In this document: piece after piece, positions 43,876-55,576 of the stretch | Layout: every line of letters starts with the position of its first letter | Numbering within the stretch: position 1 is the first letter of the stretch | From: Timema cristinae | Taxonomy: Eukaryota > Arthropoda > Insecta > Phasmatodea > Timematidae | Assembly (NCBI GenBank): GCA_039000515.1 | Contig: JBCFYV010000012.1 | Span: forward strand, 3,849,007-3,913,006 | DNA length: 64,000 nt | Direction of reading: 5' to 3' | Notes under the pieces: model-generated | Seen by the model: only the letters and a program-made list of their open reading frames with translations | The model's database searches: none | Told to the model about the DNA's origin: nothing | Position numbers and translations under genes: made by a program

Positions 43876-44588
43876 GAGAATTTAAACTTATTTTGATATA
43901 GATACGTTGTGTAGCAGCAAAGTCTTATTTTTGGTAAGTAATCCCATGATCTTTGGTTTCAAAGTTGGTTGAAGACAAGTTTGGATTTATTTCTACAAGT
44001 GTTAGCATAGGAATACCATCTTTAAAAAACTCCATTCCTGAAGATTGTATTCATACATAAAAACATGTAGAAAATAAATCAACTTATCTTCAATTAACTT
44101 TGACACCAAGAAGCATGGGATTACTTATTAATGTTAAGGTTTAGGATGATAAACCATAACTACTAATTTAAATGTGTTAATTTTTTAATTATGCAAAGTA
44201 AAAAGCATTATTAAATGGTACAAAATAAAGTAGACTACGTTGTAACCTCACTGACGCCATGTACAAAAGTAATAAAAAAAGGCAGAAAAAGACGTAGTAC
44301 TAGATGAACAAAGCAACTGGACTACTTGATTCATAAATTCAACAATTAAAAATAAGACTTTGAAATGATTAAGTTTATTAAAACTCATGATGAAACACTA
44401 AACATCTGTGCTTCAGAAAAGCTAATTCCTGAATATGGTATTCATATACCCAACTCTTGTAGAAATAAATCAACAGCTTGTCTTCAACCAACTTCGAAAC
44501 CAAGGACCATGGGATTACTTTTAAAAAAAATAAAACTTTGCAATGACATAACATATCTATATCAAAATAAGAGATTAAACTCTCCATT
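43876..44588. mobile_element. fold-back element with ~150-bp inverted arms
   Basis: The left arm (43876 to about 44040) contains TAATCCCATGATCTTTGGTT and GTTGGTTGAAGACAAG. The right arm (about 44420-44588) carries both inverted with modest divergence. A third, inverted partial copy lies between them (44060-44130). No transposase is present, and frames at 44365-44611 lie within the arm. Confidence 0.8.
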
Positions 44589-44599
44589 TCTAAATTTTT

Positions 44600-46800
44600 T
44601 TTAAATTTCATAATGCATTATTAGAATTTTTATTCTATCCGTTGACTTTTACATTTAAACTTTTGTACTATTACGACTTATTATCATATTTATTGTTTAT
44701 AACTTATAATTTTGCTGGGTGAAGAATTCCGTCAATGTCTAGCCATATTCTTCCATTCACATAGAGCCGCTATAATACAGACAAGTGTAAAATATAAATA
44801 ACCATTTGAGGTCAGAGTTTATGACACTGAGGCCGTCTATTAGCTTTCTTTCCTAAGACTCGAATTATAGTTGTAATGGGTTAAGCTCGTATAGCCCGTA
44901 CATACAAAGAAAACTAAACTAAAATAAATTGCAGTATATTAGCTCACTGTGTAGTTGTTGCATAATGGGTCACTCGAATCCTTCCAGGCTGGTCGACCGA
45001 TAAAGAATAAGCGGACGGGGCAGCTGCATCTAGTCAACTGACCAGTGAAATAAGATTGATCATCCTCAGTGTGCTTCTTTGGACTACGGCCAAATGTTGT
45101 TTATTGTTCTGGATAAATCTAGCGCCTATCCCCTTTCTCTTCCTGATTCGTCAGATCCATTTAATATATAATGCAGCGCTTCTCGTGCTGTTATTGTATT
45201 TAATTTCAACAACTCGTTACACGAACATCCAGGAGGCTTCCAGCTCAACGTAGCCTACAACAGCGGACAAGATGGTTGTTCCGTCAGTCTCACCGTCTCG
45301 CCACAGATAATTATGTAATATCTGTTAAAATCATATTTTTTAGTCTGTTACGGACTTTTAGTTTTTTATCTTCTTCGTATGAGAAGCTTCGATGCTTGTC
45401 AAGTGGAGTATGTATACTCTTTGCCAGAATCTGTTTAATTTTAAACAGAGTGTATTCCTTATATGGCCACACTTTTTTATTGTTTAATCTAAGTCCATAT
45501 GACTAGTCTTAAATGCTTGGACAGTCTTATGCCCTGTTATATGTGGCCATGTATCCAATAGTCTAACCTATTGTTTAAAAAATAAAGAAAGAGAGATTAG
45601 GTTAATCCATGGAGTTACTGTATGACCTAATTGGGTATTTAGCTGTTATCAGTCTTTAGTTTGACATTATTGTTGTACCTTTGTGCGGTGATTAACTCGT
45701 GGGTATGCTATTATCCCAGAGGGGTGGCCCACGTGTTGTTATGTTTACATCTGTTTAGATCCCTTCAAGAGCCGCTTGACTCTTCCTTTCCATTGTTGTA
45801 GTCTGTCTCCAGACTATTGTCGAGTGTAAACTGTACTATTGGATGATCAGGCAGTAATAATTAGCAATAGGCCTGCCATAGTTTCCTGGTTTTGAAACAT
45901 TTATTTTGTATCATGTGACTCTTTTTTGAAGTTAACCATCGTTGGATAGCTCAGCTAGCAGCTATAGCTGTAACTCCTTAAATACGGACTCTCTAGTTTT
46001 AAAAGTTGTTCAGCATCATTATATGACCATGCTTCTCATTATTTGAGGCTAACAGCCATATGGCTAGAGTAGTGTTTTGTATTGTGGCTCAACCGTAACT
46101 TAGTTTAATCTTCCTGATTAGAATTCCTGTTGTTAAAGTTTGGTACACTTGCATTTTAGAAACTGCGCATGTCTTTCTTTAAGGAGTCACACGTTATTCA
46201 ATCTTCAATCCAAGCATTGTTATCTTGGTTGAGTATTAATTCAAGGTGCCTCACACCAAACGCAGCAATTTGGTAACAACGTTTCAAGTTACATTGTTTA
46301 CACCGTATATTAAATGTTATTGAAAGTGTGGAATGCCTTCATGTCTGTGAATATGTTACTATTCTCTTTTGTTTTGAAATCAATAAACGTATTTGTTAAC
46401 TTGTATTCCTACCTTTTGTAAACATTGTACGGTGTCCTACGCTTGCTTAACTTATTTGTATTTACCACCATCCTTATTAACAGTAGCCAGGGTTAGGGTC
46501 TCATAGTAATTCATGGCTTCTGAAACCCGGAGACGGACAGCTTCTTAGTGACGATAAGCTGTAAAATTACATAATTGAAGTGCCAGACCAACTTAATATA
46601 TTTTGTGACATATTGAAGTAAACCTTTGGCAGTCGTCTAAGTAAGGCCAGAGATATATATTTTAAAATTTGTCAATACTTTGCCTGAGGAACGACAATGA
46701 GGGGGTTATAAAATTACTAGAAGAAGAATTTGTTTGCAACCTTAGCGTGGACTCTATCAATATTGTTATGACGAAAAGGAAAGGTACTATCCAAATGAGT
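44600..46800. other. stretch without a recognised gene, plus strand T-rich
   Basis: A GC-richer block at 44960-45300 could be a promoter or first exon (AAGATGGTTGTTCCG near 45269 has a fair start context). After it come about 1.2 kb of T-rich sequence with AATAAA signals, including 46382. Together this could be a long non-coding exon or a solitary LTR, but neither can be shown. Confidence 0.3.
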
Positions 46801-46860
46801 TCCTCAATAGTCTCACTCCCTCTGTAACAAGTTACAAGTTAAGGCTATTTCAAATGGGGC

Positions 46861-47060
46861 AACACTCACCAAACCCACTTGATGAACTCCATCACAAGAA
46901 CCCCTGCTCTGACCTCCGCTCTCCAACGTTCTACACAACAGACTGAGTGGAGCTTTCGACCGACTGGCTGCTCGGGGCTCGATCCACGCCCGGCCGGTAA
47001 CAATGAATAAGGTTCCACATGGCCACGCCAGTGGCAGTTCCAGCGTCATGTTCGTCTAGA
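46861..47060 (-). promoter_or_regulatory. possible GC-rich first exon with donor, minus strand
   Basis: A GC-rich block on the minus strand ends at a consensus donor (GGTTTG|GTGAGT) at about 46870. A short start, MEFIKWV, could lie just before it. A second GC-rich block with the same CACTCACCAA boundary lies at 48605. No partner exon is recognised. Confidence 0.25.
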
Positions 47061-48370
47061 ACAATCTACTTGTTGCTAGGACCTCCTTTTCTTGTAGTGT
47101 TTGTTCTTTCTACTTACCTCCCCCCTCCTTCCTTTGCCCTTCTCTCTGTGAATACAATTATGGGTATATATTGGGACGTTGGTTTTCAATGGTCACTCAT
47201 TATACCGCCGAATCACCTAGGTGAGGACGATGACAAGCAGAGGCCGGGATATATTATTTAATATTCAAAATTCATTTTCGGCGTAATGGGGGGGATTTCT
47301 TATCAAAATTATTGTCTGGGACTTAAACACATTTAAACTTTAACTATGAAATGTTTCTCGCAGTTCATTGCGAATTAGGTCGCCTTTCTGTCTCCTTATG
47401 CGAAGTTTAATTCATTTAGTCTGTGCTATTTCACTTTAATTATACATGTTTAATGTACATATATTAATTTAATGTCACGCTGTGGCAAACTTTGCGTCTC
47501 GGGCTTACCACCCGTCCTTTCTTGATACCATTTGCATATGTGGGATTATCTGGTTAACCGTTCTAACTTAGAGCACAGGGCACTAGTAAGTTAGTTTTGG
47601 GACTTGGTCCAAAGTTAGATTCTTTGTATTATTACCGTTCTTATATTAGGTTGATTTATTTTGGTTTGAAGGCGAATATTTATTTAACTTCTTGTTATGA
47701 TTACCTAAGTTGATACGTTTGTTGGAGTTATGATGAAGTATAGTTTTGTGCACTTATTACACAAGTTAAAGGAAGTATAAACAATGTGCCTCTATCTAAA
47801 GGCTATGTAAATATTAACCTTATCATAATAACTGATCATGTTTATTGCGTTTTGCTTGAAGGCGCGTTTTAGAGTAATTTCCCATATTTGTGCTAAAGTT
47901 AATTAATGTAGAAACTTTTGTTAGTCGTAATAACGGAGTGATTATGTTTCTCTCTAAATGCACGGGGTATTCAAACTTTGAACCATAGACCTCAATGATG
48001 ACTGTTAATATTAGTGTTGTACTGGCAACCAGCTAATTACTATATATTTCTTTTTCTATTTTCGGGTATTGTAAAGTCTATAAATTCCATTATCTATATG
48101 GAGCTATCTCTCCTTCTGGGAGAATAAGAGCTTCGCGTGATGTTATTGTATTTTTGTTCTAATTATGTATTTTCCTTTTGATTGTTCTAAATAAAATAAA
48201 CAAACTTTGTTATTGTCGGGGAAACTTCTTAACTGATTTCCCCGTCACGCTTCTTAATATTTTTACAAGAGGTTTACACCTAAGGTGTGCCTCAACATGA
48301 ACTAAATTTAAAATAGATACAATAGGGATGTTGTTACGAAGTTTGGATGTCCCAAAGAGGATTGTGTAAA
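47061..48370. other. AT-rich stretch, no gene seen
   Basis: T-rich, with AATAAAATAAA near 48190 followed by a GGGGAAA...TTTCCCC small hairpin (48219-48243). It may be UTR or LTR sequence. Confidence 0.35.
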
Positions 48371-48378
48371 TGCAATTT

Positions 48379-48523
48379 AGGGCGATGTACGATGTAAGTA
48401 AAGCATGCGTTAGGGTGGATGGAAATTTGAGTGAATGGTTTGACATTAAACAGGATGCTAGACAAGGTTGCGTTGCATCTCCCTGGTTGTTTAATGTAGT
48501 CATGTGTAAGTGTATTAGTGTAT
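48379..48523 (+). pseudogene. LINE reverse-transcriptase fragment
   Basis: The frame reads AMYDVSKACVRVDGNLSEWF then DIKQDARQGCVASPWLFNVV and stops. The QGC...SP.LFN block is a hallmark of non-LTR reverse transcriptases. Only about 45 residues survive, with no endonuclease nearby. Confidence 0.85.
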
Positions 48524-48599
48524 GACAAATTCTTGTGGGGCCACGGTTGGTGTACAAATTGTAACCTTGTTACAACATGACATAGAAGAAGTTATATCA

Positions 48600-48905
48600 C
48601 TCACCAAGCCAGCCCCAGTTGACTCGTTCCGACTCGTCTACAATAAACTTGAGATGCACTCCACTACAAAATCCACATTCAAGCCAGAGCCAGAGTTTGA
48701 GGCTCGCTGCTGGCCGTGTTGGGAGCGCTCCCCCTCCCTTCTTACAAGTGAACAAACAGACAAGCGAACGGCGATGAGTGCGAGCTGCGCGCGCTGCCAG
48801 GTACATTCTAAAACTTCTATGGACTATATTTGTGCTTGTGACTGATGCTCGTAGGCTCTCGAGAGTGTTCTGGGACCCCCCCCCCCCTTTACTCCACGCA
48901 AACAC
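48600..48905 (-). promoter_or_regulatory. possible GC-rich first exon or promoter, minus strand
   Basis: A CpG-bearing block (GCGCGCGCAGCTCGC on the minus strand) ends at a donor-like GGCTTG|GTGAGT near 48605. A run of C near 48880 bounds it. A frame spans it but has no domain. The plus strand also offers a donor (CAG|GTACAT near 48800). The function is unproven. Confidence 0.25.
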
Positions 48906-49157
48906 ATGGTATATATTGGTCGGAGTCCAGAGTAGAGTGACACATTACACTCTGGGCTATTATGTAGGCTCGTCACTCTTTTCTAAATTCACTTTGGCTT
49001 TATGGCTTTAAAACATCTATCTTTCAAAATTCAATGTCTCGGACTTCAGTAAATTTATATATATATATATGATTAATATTTATTGCTACGATAAGATATT
49101 TTGGTCCTTGCCCATAAGGCAATGTTAACTTGGAGAAAACGTTTGTCTCCACAGTAT

Positions 49158-49741
49158 GACAATATATTTAATATATATAAATTTAATTTAAAACATGTCA
49201 TCTAAAAACGACAAACTGTGTTCCAGACTCAATTTTAATCTAAATAAACTTGATAGCTTGCCAACCTTGGGCGGGTTTTATTTTTAGAATATAAAGTGTG
49301 CGTAGGCCTAAAAAAGAACATTTGTGTATCAAGGATACTGTACTTGGACACCCATGGGCTTAGGGACCCGTGACCACATTGTAAATAAATGAATACAAAT
49401 TTAGTGAGCTACTAAACGTTTGTGTAACCCTGAATGTATATTACCTAACCTCCGAATGGATCATATTTAGCATCCTGCGACCATTATTTCGTCTTTCTCA
49501 ACAAGTCCCGTGTCTATATTCTTTTTCCTACGCTCCCTCTCATAATTTTCAATATATTTATTAGTAATTAATGCAGTTGCTGACCCAAAATTAATCTCTG
49601 AAGTTCGATAAATATTTGCACCAAACTAGCAGCGTGTGAATACTCTAGTCCCATTTTCATTGTACTAGCTAGTATACATATATCTAGGCGCTAGTTAGCA
49701 CACTTGATTTCTAGTACAAGCAAGTGTCGTGTGATACGGGC
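49158..49741. mobile_element. TTAA-flanked MITE, copy 2, left end missing
   Basis: It matches 13258-13850 almost throughout (for example AAACATGTCATCTAAAAACG and CTTGATAGC-TGCCAACCTT). It ends in GTGTCGTGTGATACGGGC followed by TTAA (49742-49745). The first ~335 bases of the full element are absent. Confidence 0.85.
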
Positions 49742-49745
49742 TTAA

Positions 49746-51477
49746 CATAATAGAGGAAATGTGAAAATAACATTTTCTACAAAAACAACAAAATGTATAT
49801 ATATTTATTTATTTTGACACTTATTATAAATTTTATTCCAAATTTTTATTATAAAACTCTCTTTAAGTATTTTATGGGGGTTTATTTATTTAATGTAGGC
49901 CCAGTGACAAAGAAATCATGTTTAAGCTTAGTAACATAAACATATCATAATATGCTTATGATTCATATAAATAACATAGTGGCGTCCATGTTTAGTAGTT
50001 TTATAATTTAAAGGCCTAGATTCATATACATTTAAAAATAAAACTGTTTGTATAGGCCTAAATGCTTCTTTATTCAAAAGAAAAATAATGTATTTACCTG
50101 CTTTTGGAAATTCTTTTAGAAATCAAAATATGGTATATTGAAAGTTGCAAACACATGTAGGCCTATAGTTTAGTTAAATTAGCCTTTAAAGAGAAAGTGC
50201 TTCAATTAATTCAGGCTTACATTTATTCTGCAGGCACAACTTTAACATAATTAGAAAACGTGTATCCTCCGTTACGTCTATTTTGTCACAGAGGACACAT
50301 TTTCACATTTATAATTGTGTAAAATATTATATTTTGTGGTTAGGTTAACTAACTGCTTTGGAATGGCAAACAGTGTGGCATTTTAATATGAAGCATCCAT
50401 AATTATGTGTCTAAGAATAATTATTACCTTTTTAAATAATGAACGGAAGATACACAAAGTATACGACTAACCCAATAAATCTTGCTAACATTGAAGATTA
50501 ATCCTTATAAAACAACTATCAGCATAAATAATAGATGTGGTATCCACAAAATGGCTTTCTCACTTATGTTCTATTGAATATGCTGCTACCGGGTTGTATT
50601 ATTTAAAGAAATTTTAATTTTGAACGGAGGATACACAAAAAACTGGGACAAATTTTGTTAATTACAACCAAATAATAATTATTTTTAAATTCAGAAATAT
50701 AACTGCGTAAAACGAAATTGTTATACTATTAAATAAAATATCATCCTTATAATTTTATTTATTATTTAAACCATAGTAATTTTAAAAGGAAACAAAAATA
50801 ACTGGCCTGTGACATTTAATGGAGGGATACATGTATCCCTCCGTTCAGCGTAAAAAACACAATAAATATAACTTTTTCTTTAAAAAAGCATAAAGATATT
50901 AGAAAATTAGTTGCCTAGTACAAAAAACAACAACAAAAAAGGCCATATTTTAATAGTTTATTTTGTCACAATACCCTTGTGATATGAAAGGTCCCTTTTT
51001 TCTAGAATGACCCATTTACTTTTTCTTTATCACCTTCTATTGCAATAAAATGTCCTAAAATACCCAAGTCTTGTATTGTATCTATTCCAATGTACTATCA
51101 ACGTCCGCCATTAAATCAAATTGTTAAATTAAATTTGTAAGCTTCGCTCAAGGAGATCAGATATATTGATTTTTAACTTATAAATAATGACTTTGTAATA
51201 TTGATATTAAAATTGTAAAAAACTAAAATAAAATTAAAACAAGTGTATATCAAGCTTTATTCTTCCCCAGACAGATTTTTCATTAGATTTATTTAATAAT
51301 CGTGGAAAATAGAATCGATCTAATCGATGCAACGTGATCCTCATAATTGACAAAAGTAATCGATTAGTTACAACAAAATAATGAATTAATCGATTGTAGT
51401 CGGAACGAATAACGAGGCTTATTATGTACTATTTACAAGTCTCTAGATAATCTAATTCAAAACAGAGATTTAAAACT
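49746..51477. other. AT-rich stretch, probable 5' flank of the THAP gene
   Basis: Several TAGGCCTA sites, and GAACGGAGGATACAC-like blocks recurring near 50440, 50620 and 50818 suggest a decayed repeat. The last 150 bases before 51478 contain ATCGATTG-type motifs and could be promoter. Confidence 0.35.
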
Positions 51478-51661
51478 ATGCCACAGTGTTCTTCATATGG
51501 CTGCAATACAATGGGCGGGTTTTGTTTTCCAAAATGCCCAGAATCAAGACGAAAATGGGCAATTGCTGTGAATAGAAAGAACTTCACACCGACTAACGCA
51601 AGTAGATTATGTGAAAAACACTTCAAACCATCGGATTTCTATGGGGAAGGATATTCCACAG
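51478..51661 (+). CDS. THAP zinc-finger exon (exon 1 of THAP/DDE_Tnp_4 gene)
   Basis: The first ATG opens 61 codons of a THAP domain, a C2CH DNA-binding zinc finger. The ligands are C4, C9, C45 and H48; the conserved W27 and F49 are present, followed by KPSDFYGEGYST. The exon ends ACAG|GTAAAG, leaving one base (phase 1). The THAP domain needs its closing (A/V)VPSIF motif, which is missing here. It is supplied in the right phase by the exon at 63235, which begins GA-CTT-ATG-CCC and reads LMPKIRRLRKGVVPSIFPW. I therefore join the two across an 11,573-bp intron. The alternative is a separate THAP gene with an unseen exon 2. Confidence 0.85.
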
Positions 51662-51942
51662 GTAAAGTAAATTCTTATTCGTTTACATTAACGCTTTAAG
51701 TAAACCGAGTTTAAGAGTCCTATTTGCTAACTTACATCCTGTAATCTCGATACCTAGACATAGCAGTCATTCCTTCTTAATCATCACCAAGGATGCAGTT
51801 GCACCCTTCTATACATTCTTGAAATAAAGGATGTACTGGTTTAGGCCCTGACACAGACTCTGTATTCGTAGGTCCGTGGTATGTAGTCCGTAAGAAATCG
51901 ATTTCAATCAGATTTCAGATTGCTTTGACCACAGAGTCCTTA

Positions 51943-52467
51943 TGCCGGGATCACAATCAACTTAACGTAAAGGACCTCGTGTGTTTAAATGGAAGCGATC
52001 ACGATGCACTTAACTTAACGTTGACTTGCAGTTAACTTAACGTAAGAGATGTCTTGGGAGGTCTTTTACTTTACTTTACTTGAAGGGTATCACATGATCT
52101 AGCCAGCCAACCACTATGTGAGTGATGTCAACAGAGCTATTTAGTAATTCATTTGTTGGTATAATGAACAATGTTTACTCTTTAGCGTAAGTTCTAGTGA
52201 TCGGACATTGAAACAAAATAATTAAACTAAAATAGGAACTAAATTTATCAAAAATGTTTAGTAATAGATATTTATTATAGCGATAGAAAACTGTAAACAT
52301 TCACAGATCATCACTTTACAAATAGTACAAAACCACGGATCATACTCAAGAATGCATATGTTTGGCTCGAGTTATGTTAAGTTAAGTGAATCGTGATCAT
52401 ATATAAGTTAAGTTAACTTTAAGTGAACGTTACGTTAAGTTATGTTAAGTTGATCGTGATCCCGGCA
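51943..52467. mobile_element. Harbinger-like MITE with TTA target duplication
   Basis: TGCCGGGATCACAATCAACT at the left and the complement of GTTGATCGTGATCCCGGCA at the right are terminal inverted repeats. TTA flanks both sides (51940-51942, 52468-52470), as for PIF/Harbinger elements. CTTAAC/GTTAAG motifs are clustered in both ends. It sits in the intron of the THAP/DDE_Tnp_4 gene, itself Harbinger-related, and has no frame. Confidence 0.82.
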
Positions 52468-52840
52468 TTATCCTAAATCTGTACTGTGTAGAAGTTGATC
52501 AACTGTAACTTTCTGAGGACTAGTTTTACAGACTACCAATCACAGATGAGTAAATATGTAGATGCGCATCGAAATAAAAATGAATGACATTGAAAGGATA
52601 TGTTGAGCTATTGAAACACACAAAATTCAGACACATTTTTCAAAAAATCTTAGCACCCCAGGAATAGCCTTCTTTTTCTAAGAAAAAGCTTTCTGGAAAA
52701 TACCAAGTTCTCAGAAATGGTGTTGATTTTGAAGTTCAACAGCCCTATTATTATACTATTTGGTCTTACTTTGTATCCTTCATACTAGTGTCATTAAATT
52801 TTTTCATAATTGATATGGATAACTTACAAGCGATTATGAC

Positions 52841-52970
52841 ATGGATTCGCTTTTAATTGATTGTATTCGGCAAAGACACGTTTTATTTAACAAAAAACTA
52901 AAAGAATTTAAGGATGTGTTGAGAAAAGAAAATGCTTGGTCATACATATCAGAAATTGTGGGAATATCAG
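52841..52970 (+). CDS. MADF-domain exon
   Basis: The frame from ATG reads MDSLLIDCIRQRHVLF then KEFKDVLRKENAWSYISEIV, and ends at a donor (TATCAG|GTAGGT). MADF is a Myb-like DNA-binding domain common in insect regulators. The conserved acidic/hydrophobic start, the LF (usually LW/LY) and W33 followed by I..I are visible, and the C-terminal third must lie in a later exon. It lies on the same strand within the intron of the THAP/DDE gene, so it may be a nested gene, an alternative exon or an orphan exon. MADF/Myb-like second proteins also accompany Harbinger transposons. No continuation exon was found. Confidence 0.6.
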
Positions 52971-53515
52971 GTAGGTTTTGGCCACTGATAGGCCTACTTT
53001 TACTATGGAACCCAAACCACACTTTTACGATGTTGCATTTATTTATGAAAACTAGAAAAAATAGGATATAGGTGAATAAATGGTTAGGTCTATCATTGCT
53101 TTGTTTACATTCAGACTACTAGCACATTTGTTTTGCATTTTCAGGCTATAGCAAACACTAATTTATTTTAAGTTTGATAGTTAAAATTGTGTTATAAATA
53201 TATTTATTGTGGTTGTACTTAACCTACAATTTAAGTATAGGCTTACCCTAGAAGTTTTCGGTTACTTTTATTGATCAGCTGACTGCTTGGGGTTTGCTCC
53301 TTGCTGTAGTCAATTCTTTTAAAGTTTTCGATAGGACAAATTCTCATGAATATCTCATTGGTTGGAATGGTACGTGATAATGGATATGGACCAAGACCAT
53401 GGAGAACAGAGTTTTTGTTACACCCTTAAGTCTCCTTGCATGCTGTAAGTGTGATACCACATTTAATTGTAAACTCTCTAGATACATTAGTTGTTTTTCC
53501 ATCACAGTATGTGGT

Positions 53516-53940
53516 CAGGGTCGTTTTAAGACCTTCGTAAGCCCAAGGCACTTTTATTTCTAGAGACCTGTGTATCCGATACTTTTACTAATTTTCATTA
53601 TATTTGAAAAGAATATTATATGACAATCGACAACCCAATTTACTGAATTTTCACATACAAAATGTTGCAAAGTAAACATTTAAAAATTTAACTGAAAGTA
53701 TTTATCAGACCTACACTACTGTCTCTGTGATTGTATCAGTGAGGCTGTTGAGAACGACGACAGACTCAAATAACTTTAATTATGTTTTTTGTCATTCAAA
53801 TACCAAAATAAACATTTTAAATTATTATTTGCTGTTTTTTATTATTTCAGGATTTTTTTGTTTGTGTATTTTTATAAAGTGAAATATTGTAGGACCTGAA
53901 AGGTTCGTAGACACTAGGCACTGTGGCTTAGTACCAAGAG
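53516..53940. mobile_element. MITE-like repeat, copy B (inverse of 17876-18460)
   Basis: It starts CAGGGTCGTTTTAAGACC and matches copy A in inverse orientation through GACAATCGACAACCCAATTT and TTGTGTATTTTTATAAAGTG. It stops at GGCACTGTG, so the far end is truncated. Confidence 0.8.
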
Positions 53941-53999
53941 ATAGAGTTAAACAAGGATTGCATTATAACTTATTAATTTATGCACACCTGCTTCGGTGA

Positions 54000-54215
54000 C
54001 CACATGGTTTAAGGGATCACTCTAGCAGTAGACAGATTACTGGTGATGAGGATAGGTTAAAATCCTGGTCGAGTGTACAGAGTTTTTTTTTTTCATAAAT
54101 TGTTTTTCACTATTCTTGTGCAAATGAGGGTACATTTATTCTAAAATTCAACCTTCCTCATTCCTAAGACATCATAATTAGTACTTAAATGAATAACCTG
54201 AAAAGGTAATTAAAA
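54000..54215 (+). repeat. SINE-like element, second head type, decayed
   Basis: A B-box-like GGTTAAAATCCTGG is followed by a T-run, TTTTTCACTATTCTTGTGC, and ends near CCTGAAAAGGTAAT. It aligns by layout with 37008 and 57832. Confidence 0.5.
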
Positions 54216-54936
54216 AAGGGAATTACATAACAAAGGACACGGACATATACAGACCTGTTTGAATTGTCCCTGAGAATGCCTTTGAAGCTTGCATGCTATT
54301 TTATACAAAGATTGAAGTAATCATCAACATATTTATCGAGACATTTGAATAGGCCTATGAACTCATTTTGTTAAATTGTGGTCACAAGTATATTTACAGT
54401 TTGAATAATTTAACTTAATGTATTCTTATATAATAAACATGTTGTAGGCCCTATTTGCTTGCAAGGTTACACCACAACTATTCAAACACAGTCTTAGGCC
54501 TAGTTTCATAGTTAGACTTAGTACACCTCAAGTGCTGCACTATACTACATACAAAAATACTTTACTAAATGTGAATGTAATGGGTCACCTTATGTTAGGC
54601 TGTATGAGGCAAGGTAATCACAATTTCCATGTATTATTCTGTAGGCTGTGCCAACAAATGCTTCATTTATGAGCTATGGTGTTCAGGTTGGAGCTGCAAA
54701 ATTAGAAATTTTTCTTCCTTTTTTCACTAATGTGTTACTTATGCACAGTTACTTGATATCTTCCCCAAATGGGCTTATAAGTGAGGTATTGTTGCTGTTA
54801 AAGCTAAGGAAGTTAAGGTGTGTAGAAAGATATGAGAGCACTCAATTAACATTTCAAGGTTACATTCTGTTGCTTTATATTCCTTGGAGGCTTTAGTCAA
54901 GATAAATCAAAGTTTCTAAATTATTTTAGGATGTTA

Positions 54937-55075
54937 GAAAAATCTTTTAATACATTTTTCAATATCCTCTAGCTTTATCATCTTGTTGGAATAATCTATT
55001 TGAGTAAAGTCCCATAATGCAGAATGTGCTTGTATTGCATAAATAAAATTATCCGTATCAAAAACTTTCACCATT
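54937..55075 (-). pseudogene. MADF-like fragment, minus strand
   Basis: From an ATG at 55075 the minus strand reads MVKVFDTDNFIYAIQAHSAL then WDFTQIDYSNKMIKLEDIEK and stops. FIxxIxxxxxLWDxxxxDYSNK is the MADF N-terminal half. The following KxxAWxxI segment is not recognisable, so this looks like a truncated or decaying copy. Confidence 0.45.
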
Positions 55076-55292
55076 TTAGCAACAATGAATCTCCTCAAAC
55101 TGTATCTCGTTTGAAAACTCTCGTTCAGCTGCAAGTGACTCAAGCACGGTTTTGTTGTGCACGATTGAAAACTACAATACATATACATCCTGTGGTGCAC
55201 GACTTGTGAGACACAGAATTTGTGGTGCCACACTGTGTCTTGAAGGCTGTTTATTTTAGTTAAATAACTCATTTTAAACAGAGTCTACTATT

Positions 55293-55576
55293 ATTTATTA
55301 TCATCATCATCACCACCGCGTCTTACTACCCGTTCGGGTTGTACGCACTTACGCTAATGTGTAATGGTAGGGTGATTGTGAGATGAAATGAAGGACCTAC
55401 AGTTTAACGTGGATCCGAACCACGGTGGCGCCTGGCATTCCTCACATTCACAAATTGTGATTAATTCACGTCTTGTCAGAGATGAAGGAAGGGTTTGGCA
55501 ATTAGATAAATCTGTGCAGGGTCAGAGGATTGAACCCTGGACCCCCAGCACAGAAGTCCAACACCTTACCCCTAGA
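55293..55576 (-). repeat. tRNA-derived SINE (type I), head truncated
   Basis: A TCA/TTA tract, then the tail and body, ending at ACCTTACCCCTAGA; the last ~13 bases of the head (CCGCCAGGTCACC) are missing. The frame at 55388 lies within it and is not coding. Confidence 0.88.

Noticed and set aside
45056..45253. Hydrophobic 65-codon frame as a membrane protein
   Set aside because: Leucine-rich because the strand is T-rich; no start context, splice site or family resemblance.
53260..53450. Possible coding block around ATTGATCAGCTGACTGC
   Set aside because: Several frames were read by eye; no domain or splice-site pair could be supported.
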